A DNA stretch of 64,000 nucleotides, from NCBI GenBank assembly GCA_016795035.1, contig JAEUIT010000081.1, positions 1-64,000 on the forward strand, written 5' to 3'. The notes under the pieces were generated by a model, which saw only the letters and a list, made by a program, of their open reading frames with translations, searched no databases and was not told the DNA's origin. Shown here piece after piece: positions 60,048-64,000 of the stretch (the stretch's first letter is position 1; every line of letters begins with the position of its first letter). The position numbers were made by a program, and so were the translations under genes. The stretch is from Phycisphaerae bacterium. Its GTDB lineage: Bacteria > Planctomycetota > Phycisphaerae > Phycisphaerales > SM1A02.

Positions 60048-60575
60048 ATGAGCTACTTCCTCTTCGGCGTTGTTCGATTGGCTGGCTTGACCGAGGGAGA
60101 ACTCGACGAGTTCGGCTGGCGGATGGTCGGCGCTGGGTCGGAACTCCGGCTCTTTGTTCTAGTAGGCCCGAACGTCACGCAACCACCGGTGCGCGACATC
60201 CTGCGGGAGCTCGATCAGCTTGGCGGCGATGACCTCCCCTTTATGTTGACGACCTCGCCGCTCCGGGATACCTCGCACGAACTCATCTCCCCGTACCAGG
60301 TGGCCGGCGGAGACCTTCGTGTGGTGCGGGACTCGTTGGGCAGGGTCGGGACGTGGCTAGAACGGGTCTCGGAACTCCAGGGCGTTCGGGGCATTCAGCT
60401 CTTCACGAGCGAGGGATATGACACGAGCTTCGCCGAGAGCGAGTCTTCGCCAGCCGGTCTTGCCGAACAGGTCATGGAGCGTCTTGAAGGGACGTGTGAC
60501 TTGCCGTCGCTGCGGATCCACGTGACGCTGCCTGGCCAGGCCGGCACCGAAGTCGCGCGGCAAGATCCGGTGTAG
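60048..60575 (+). CDS. Hypothetical cytoplasmic protein in repeat-bounded island
   Basis: A 175-residue protein with no signal peptide or membrane span. It looks mixed alpha/beta: SYFLFGVVRLAGLTEGELDE, LRLFVLVGPNVTQPPVRDIL, VRDSLGRVGTWLERVSELQG, and GLAEQVMERLEGTCDLPSLR. No known family was recognised. Composition is intermediate between the low-GC genes upstream and the chromosome. It is followed 57 bases later by repeat unit B copy 2, so it is framed by B-A (58699-59561) and B-A (60633-61100). The role is unknown; the position suggests a passenger gene. The gap 59886-60047 holds nothing recognisable. Confidence 0.6.
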   Translation: MSYFLFGVVRLAGLTEGELDEFGWRMVGAGSELRLFVLVGPNVTQPPVRDILRELDQLGGDDLPFMLTTSPLRDTSHELISPYQVAGGDLRVVRDSLGRVGTWLERVSELQGVRGIQLFTSEGYDTSFAESESSPAGLAEQVMERLEGTCDLPSLRIHVTLPGQAGTEVARQDPV

Positions 60576-60632
60576 CCGGTCTATGTCTCCTTCCGTACCT
60601 CGAGGTCCTCCCGGCAACGAGGAAGTGATTGG

Positions 60633-60981
60633 ATTGAGCCAGGCACATGCAAGGGGACGCAGATAGGTGGATCAACGAACTCGTTTCGCCGGCCACTACC
60701 AATCCCTGCCAACGTCCGTCTACCGTCCGTGCAAGCCCGAGTGCAAACCGAATTCGCGCGAGCCACAACCCCCGCCCTTTTCTAATCTTGCAACACCCCG
60801 CCTCCCCTTGCCAAGGTGGATGTCGCGGGTTCAACTCCCTTTCACCCGCTCTTCAAACCGCAGGCCGCGAGGCCTGCGATCTCAATTCCCAACTCCTCCG
60901 TAGCCGGGGCCGTCAAGGCGACGAGGCCACGTCGGCGCAGTCTCCTCGTCGCCCAAGCCAGTGAGCGCCCGCCCATTCATG
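60633..60981 (+). repeat. Long repeat unit B, copy 2
   Basis: About 349 bases colinear with 58699-59043: ATTGAGCCAGGCACAT, GGGGACGCAGATAGGTGG, CCCCCGCCCTTTTCTAATCTTG, and the tRNA-Gly 3' half. It is more diverged in its last third. Like copy 1 it is followed directly by a unit A sequence. Confidence 0.82.
60804..60851 (+). pseudogene. tRNA-Gly (GCC) 3' half, fossil copy 2
   Basis: CCCCTTGCCAAGGTGGATG followed by TCGCGGGTTCAACTCCCTTTCACCCGCTC reproduces the anticodon arm, T arm and 3' acceptor strand of tRNA-Gly(GCC), with two or three changes. It is closer to a true T arm than copy 1. No 5' half is present. Confidence 0.78.
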
Positions 60982-61100
60982 GCGACGCCCCCCCGCGCAC
61001 GACCCGCCCGCCGCGCCGGGCGCCGTGTTCGACGTCGCGCCGGGGCTCTGATCCCGTGACTTCGTGATCTCGGGAGAACGGCAATGACGTGAACGGCATG
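60982..61100 (+). repeat. Long repeat unit A, truncated copy 3
   Basis: Starts GCGACGCCC and keeps GCCGCGCCGGGCGCCGTGTTC and GACGTCGCGCCG, the codons for the end of PqiB, then diverges, with remnants of the CGGAGAnCGGCnATGnCGTGAA stretch. It is cut off just before the beta-helix gene. This shows that the B-A junction occurs twice at the same base. Confidence 0.72.
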
Positions 61101-61110
61101 GAGGTTCGCC

Positions 61111-63765
61111 ATGCCAAGGCCCGTTCCCTTTCGTGTGTCGCATGTCGTCGGTGCCGCCCTCATGGCGGCGGTCGTCTCGAAGAGTCACGCCGCGATCCTC
61201 TATGTGAACGCGGCGCAAGCACTGCCCCTCGCCCAACAGAACGGCTCGTCGTGGGCGCTTGCCTATCAGCAGCTGCCGGACGCGATTCTCGTCGCGACCT
61301 CCGGCGATCAGATCTGGGTCGCCGAAGGCACCTATCGGCCGACGACCGGCACGAACCGCGGCTCCTCGATCGTCGCGAAGTCCGGCGTCACGCTCCTCGG
61401 CGGCTTCGCGGTCGGCGCGGCGAGTCTCGCGGAGCGCGATCCCGCGACGTTCGTCTCGATCCTCTCGGGCGACATCGGCGTCCCGGGCGATCCGTCCGAC
61501 AACTCCTTCCACGTCCTTCGGTCGGCGCTCTCGAACGGTGCCGTCGTCGACGGCTTTACGATCCGCGACGGCAACGCTGACGGGCCGATCGCGACCGATC
61601 GTACGGGCGGAAACATCGACGCGACCGCCTGCAATCTCCTCGTCCGCGGCTGCCGCATCGAAGATGGCCGGGCGTTCTTGGCCGGAGGCGGGCTCGCGGT
61701 CCTGAACAATCACGCCAACGGCACCTCAGTGCGCGTCGTCGACTGCGTCTTCCTGGGCAATCAGTCGAATTCGGGCGGCGCCGCCGACGTCCAGAATGGC
61801 GGCGCCTCGTTCGTCAACTGCCGATTCCTCGGCAACTCGACGACCTCGAACGTCGGCGCGGTGCGGCTTCTCAACGCGACGAACGCGAAGATCGCCAACT
61901 GCGTCTTCTCGGGCAACTCGGCCCCCCTCGACGTCGGCGCCATTCTCGTCCATCACAGTTCCGCCGAGGTGCAGTTCTCGAGCTTCAGCGGCAACTCGGG
62001 CGGGACGGCCGACGCCATCCAAGCGCAGGTCGGGTCGACGCTGCTCGTCTCGAATTGCCTCTTCCACGGCAACACTTCGCCGTCGGTGCCGGACGTTCTC
62101 GACACCTCGTCGTCGACGATCCAACACTGCGGGTTCGAGTCGTCGCCGCTCCCGGGCTCGGGGAACTTCGTCGCGTCGAGCGCGTTCGTCGACGCCAACG
62201 GCGCGGACGACGTTGCAGGCACCGACGACGACGACTTTCGGCTCCGTGCCGACTCGAATGCGATCGATCGCGCGAACGGCTCCTTCCCTGCCGACGTGGG
62301 CGACCTTGACGCCGACGGCAACGTGGCGGAGCCGCTTCCGCTCGACGCCGACTTCGCGACTCGCGCCGTGGACGACGTCCACGCGAACCTCGGAACCGGC
62401 GCGATCCCCTTCGCGGATGTCGGCGCCCACGAGTTCGTCCGTCCGTATCACGTCCTTTGCGTCGACGACGACGCGAGCGGCAACGAGAGCGGCATCGATT
62501 GGGCGAACGCGAAGCGCAGTCTCCAGTCGGCGCTCGCCGAAGCGCAGACGATCTTCGACGGCACGCCGATCGAGATCTGGGTGGCGAAGGGTGCCTACGC
62601 GCCGACCGATCGCCACGACCGCGAGGCGAGCTTCAAGATCCCCGCCGGCGTCGCGATGTACGGCGGCTTCAGCGGCGCCGAAACGAGCCGCGCGGAACGT
62701 CGACCGCTCGAAGTCCCCACGATCCTGACGGGCGAGATCGGCGATCCGTCGCTCGACGACAACTCGTTCTACGTCGTTGACTTCGCCAACGACTCGATCG
62801 GCCCTACGACGATCCTCGACGGCTTCGTCGTCACCCGCGGCAACGCGAACGGCGGCCCCGCGCCGGTCATGGGCGGCGGCATCCGGGTGTGGAACGGCGC
62901 GTCGCCGACGATCCGCTGCTCGTCGATCGTCGGCAATGCCGGAGACTTCGGCGCCGGCATCGGCATCTCCGGATCGTCGACCGCGCCCGTCATCCACAAC
63001 TGCCTCATCAGCGGCAACGTGGCCGACGGCGTCGGCGGCGGCATCGGCATCGCCGGAAATAGCGCGGGCACGCAGGTCGTGAGCTGCACGATCGTGGCGA
63101 ACGCGGCAAGCGACGGCGGCGGCATCGGCCTGAAGCAGTCGGGTAGCGCCGTCGCGATCCGGAACAGCATCCTCTTCTACAACGAAGACTCCGACGGCAA
63201 CGGCGAGAAGGCGCAGCTCGAGGCGTCGTCGGCCGCCCAGATCTCGCTCATCGCCTCGTGCATGCCCTGCGCGGGTTCGGCCTTCGGCGGCATCGCGATG
63301 GTCGGGCAGGATCCCGCGTTCGTACGGCTCGCAGGCGACGACGAACTCATCGGCACCCCCGACGACTCCGCGTTGCTTGCCCCGTTCAGCCCGTGCATCG
63401 ACGCCGGGATGCCCGATGCGGGCGCCGCCTACCCGGGCGACATCGGCGACTCGAACGACGACGGCGTCGTCGGCGCCGCCGAGCCATTCCCGCACGACCT
63501 CGCGGTGCACAAGCGCCTCGTCGACGACCGGGCGATGATCGACCGGCTCGAGACCGTGCTCGACATCGGCGCGATCGAGTCGCAGGAGACGAGCCGCGGC
63601 ACGCCGCCGAAGCCGTCCGACCTGAACGGCGACGGCCAGACGAACGGCGCCGACCTCGCGATCCTCCTTGGGGCGTTCGGCACCGACGGTCCCGCGGGCG
63701 ACATCAACGGCGACTGCATCGTCGACGGCGCCGACATCGGCATCGTCCTCGGCGACTGGAACTGA
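61111..63765 (+). CDS. Large secreted beta-helix protein with dockerin-like tail
   Basis: An 884-residue exported protein. Signal peptide: VSHVVGAALMAAVVSKSHAA. Two similar halves each open with an INDWxxA-like segment (SWALAYQQLPDAILVATSGDQIWVAEGTY..., and DWANAKRSLQSALAEAQ...IEIWVAKGAY) and continue as right-handed parallel beta-helix turns resembling polymorphic outer-membrane-protein repeats (GGLAVLNNH, GGAADVQNGG, NCxFxGNS, GGGIRVWNG). The C-terminus has two dockerin-like units (DLNGDGQTNGADLAILLGAF, DINGDCIVDGADIGIVLGDW). Acidic Asp-rich loops suggest Ca2+ binding. Probably a cell-surface adhesin or polysaccharide-interacting protein. It immediately follows truncated repeat A copy 3. 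Confidence 0.83.
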   Translation: MPRPVPFRVSHVVGAALMAAVVSKSHAAILYVNAAQALPLAQQNGSSWALAYQQLPDAILVATSGDQIWVAEGTYRPTTGTNRGSSIVAKSGVTLLGGFAVGAASLAERDPATFVSILSGDIGVPGDPSDNSFHVLRSALSNGAVVDGFTIRDGNADGPIATDRTGGNIDATACNLLVRGCRIEDGRAFLAGGGLAVLNNHANGTSVRVVDCVFLGNQSNSGGAADVQNGGASFVNCRFLGNSTTSNVGAVRLLNATNAKIANCVFSGNSAPLDVGAILVHHSSAEVQFSSFSGNSGGTADAIQAQVGSTLLVSNCLFHGNTSPSVPDVLDTSSSTIQHCGFESSPLPGSGNFVASSAFVDANGADDVAGTDDDDFRLRADSNAIDRANGSFPADVGDLDADGNVAEPLPLDADFATRAVDDVHANLGTGAIPFADVGAHEFVRPYHVLCVDDDASGNESGIDWANAKRSLQSALAEAQTIFDGTPIEIWVAKGAYAPTDRHDREASFKIPAGVAMYGGFSGAETSRAERRPLEVPTILTGEIGDPSLDDNSFYVVDFANDSIGPTTILDGFVVTRGNANGGPAPVMGGGIRVWNGASPTIRCSSIVGNAGDFGAGIGISGSSTAPVIHNCLISGNVADGVGGGIGIAGNSAGTQVVSCTIVANAASDGGGIGLKQSGSAVAIRNSILFYNEDSDGNGEKAQLEASSAAQISLIASCMPCAGSAFGGIAMVGQDPAFVRLAGDDELIGTPDDSALLAPFSPCIDAGMPDAGAAYPGDIGDSNDDGVVGAAEPFPHDLAVHKRLVDDRAMIDRLETVLDIGAIESQETSRGTPPKPSDLNGDGQTNGADLAILLGAFGTDGPAGDINGDCIVDGADIGIVLGDWN

Positions 63766-63804
63766 CGGCGCCGGGCGGGAGGCCTTGGGCCACGCACGGC
63801 CGAG

Positions 63805-63839
63805 AGGATGACCGGGCCGGTACAGTGCCCGGTCATCCT
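63805..63839 (+). terminator. Terminator after the beta-helix gene
   Basis: A 13-base perfect stem AGGATGACCGGGC/GCCCGGTCATCCT with a nine-base loop, followed by TTTCCCCC. A good intrinsic terminator 40 bases past the stop, also able to act on antisense transcription. Confidence 0.82.
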
Positions 63840-63860
63840 TTCCCCCGCGTGCCGACCCCA

Positions 63861-64000
63861 ATGCCAGCCTCGTCCGCTTCCGTGACTCCCAGTCTTTCCG
63901 ACGCCGCCGTCCGCCTCATTGCCGAGATCGACACGGCGCTCGACGCGTTCGTCGCCGGGCTTGATCTTCCGCCGAAACTCAAGGCGGCCGCGCAGCACGC
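63861..64000 (+). CDS. Partial CDS, probable polyprenyl synthetase N-terminus
   Basis: The gene runs off the window end; 46 codons are visible from ATG 63861. The peptide has a helix AAVRLIAEIDTALDAFVAGL followed by LPPKLKAAAQHA. This resembles the start of trans-isoprenyl diphosphate synthases (IspA/geranylgeranyl type), where LPxxLxxAxxYALLxGGKRLRP follows. The diagnostic GGKR and DDxxD motifs would lie beyond the end, so the call is tentative. It is the first gene after a terminator, so it starts its own transcript. Confidence 0.45.
   Translation, partial: MPASSASVTPSLSDAAVRLIAEIDTALDAFVAGLDLPPKLKAAAQH

Overview
The window looks like chromosomal DNA from a high-GC (about two thirds GC) member of the Planctomycetota, probably close to the Phycisphaerae. 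This is inferred from three things. Three secreted proteins end in a dockerin-like tail of the form DLNxDGxVxGADLGxLLGxWG. There are several small membrane proteins with a CxxCG...CPECG zinc ribbon. WXG100-like helical proteins occur beside Gram-negative envelope genes (gmhA, Pal/OmpA, LpoB, PqiA/PqiB). No phage, plasmid or complete insertion sequence was recognised. About sixty protein genes, two intact tRNA genes and a dense set of repeats fill the window.

Layout. 1-1.3 kb: HIT and MazG-like genes behind tRNA-Arg. 1.3-8.4 kb: an MFS transporter, then a minus-strand operon for light-dependent DNA repair (iron-sulfur 6-4 photolyase, SRPBCC-epimerase fusion, CPD photolyase, esterase). 8.5-11.8 kb: gmhA and two membrane proteins carrying thioredoxin-like modules with two CxxC pairs each. 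11.8-16.4 kb: an ECF sigma factor, candidate anti-sigma protein, secreted protein, TilS and a degenerate receiver. 16.5-23.7 kb: UbiE/MenG, amidohydrolase, lipoprotein, RluA-type synthase, NarL-type regulator, a second ECF sigma factor, a thioredoxin-fold protein, tRNA-Asp and an OmpA lipoprotein. 24-34 kb: prepilin peptidase, XseB, XseA, RecG, a C-type-lectin surface protein, MtfA and PolX. 34-41 kb: zinc-ribbon membrane proteins and a CsgG/LpoB/YcfL/COG3014 envelope cluster. 41-54.4 kb: Ffh, a kinase with a WD40 propeller, an aldehyde dehydrogenase, an FG-GAP protein, a pseudopilin, a WXG100-like trio, a nucleoside-type transporter and IspG. 54.6-64 kb: a second pseudopilin, PqiA/PqiB, a lower-GC repeat-bounded island, a beta-helix surface protein and the start of a probable polyprenyl synthase.

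Three repeat systems stand out. (1) A short motif, 5'-CTCnnCGTTGCAGsC-3', occurs some forty times on both strands, in genes and between them, sometimes as tight inverted pairs; it resembles a DNA-uptake or other genome-wide signal sequence. (2) Intergenic stretches carry degenerate 7-base units (GGAGTCA on one arm, TGACTCC on the other) facing each other around a short loop, often next to a GCGGCCnnnGGCCGCG palindrome. (3) After pqiB, a composite repeat (unit B about 345 bp, with a fossil tRNA-Gly 3' half, followed by unit A about 517 bp, copied from the 3' end of pqiB and its downstream DNA) recurs and separates lower-GC genes of unknown function.

Functionally the window combines housekeeping genes with envelope maintenance, secretion (type II/IV-like pseudopilins with their peptidase, and WXG100-like substrates) and large surface proteins. 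Coordinates rest on reading the sequence; repeat counts are by eye.
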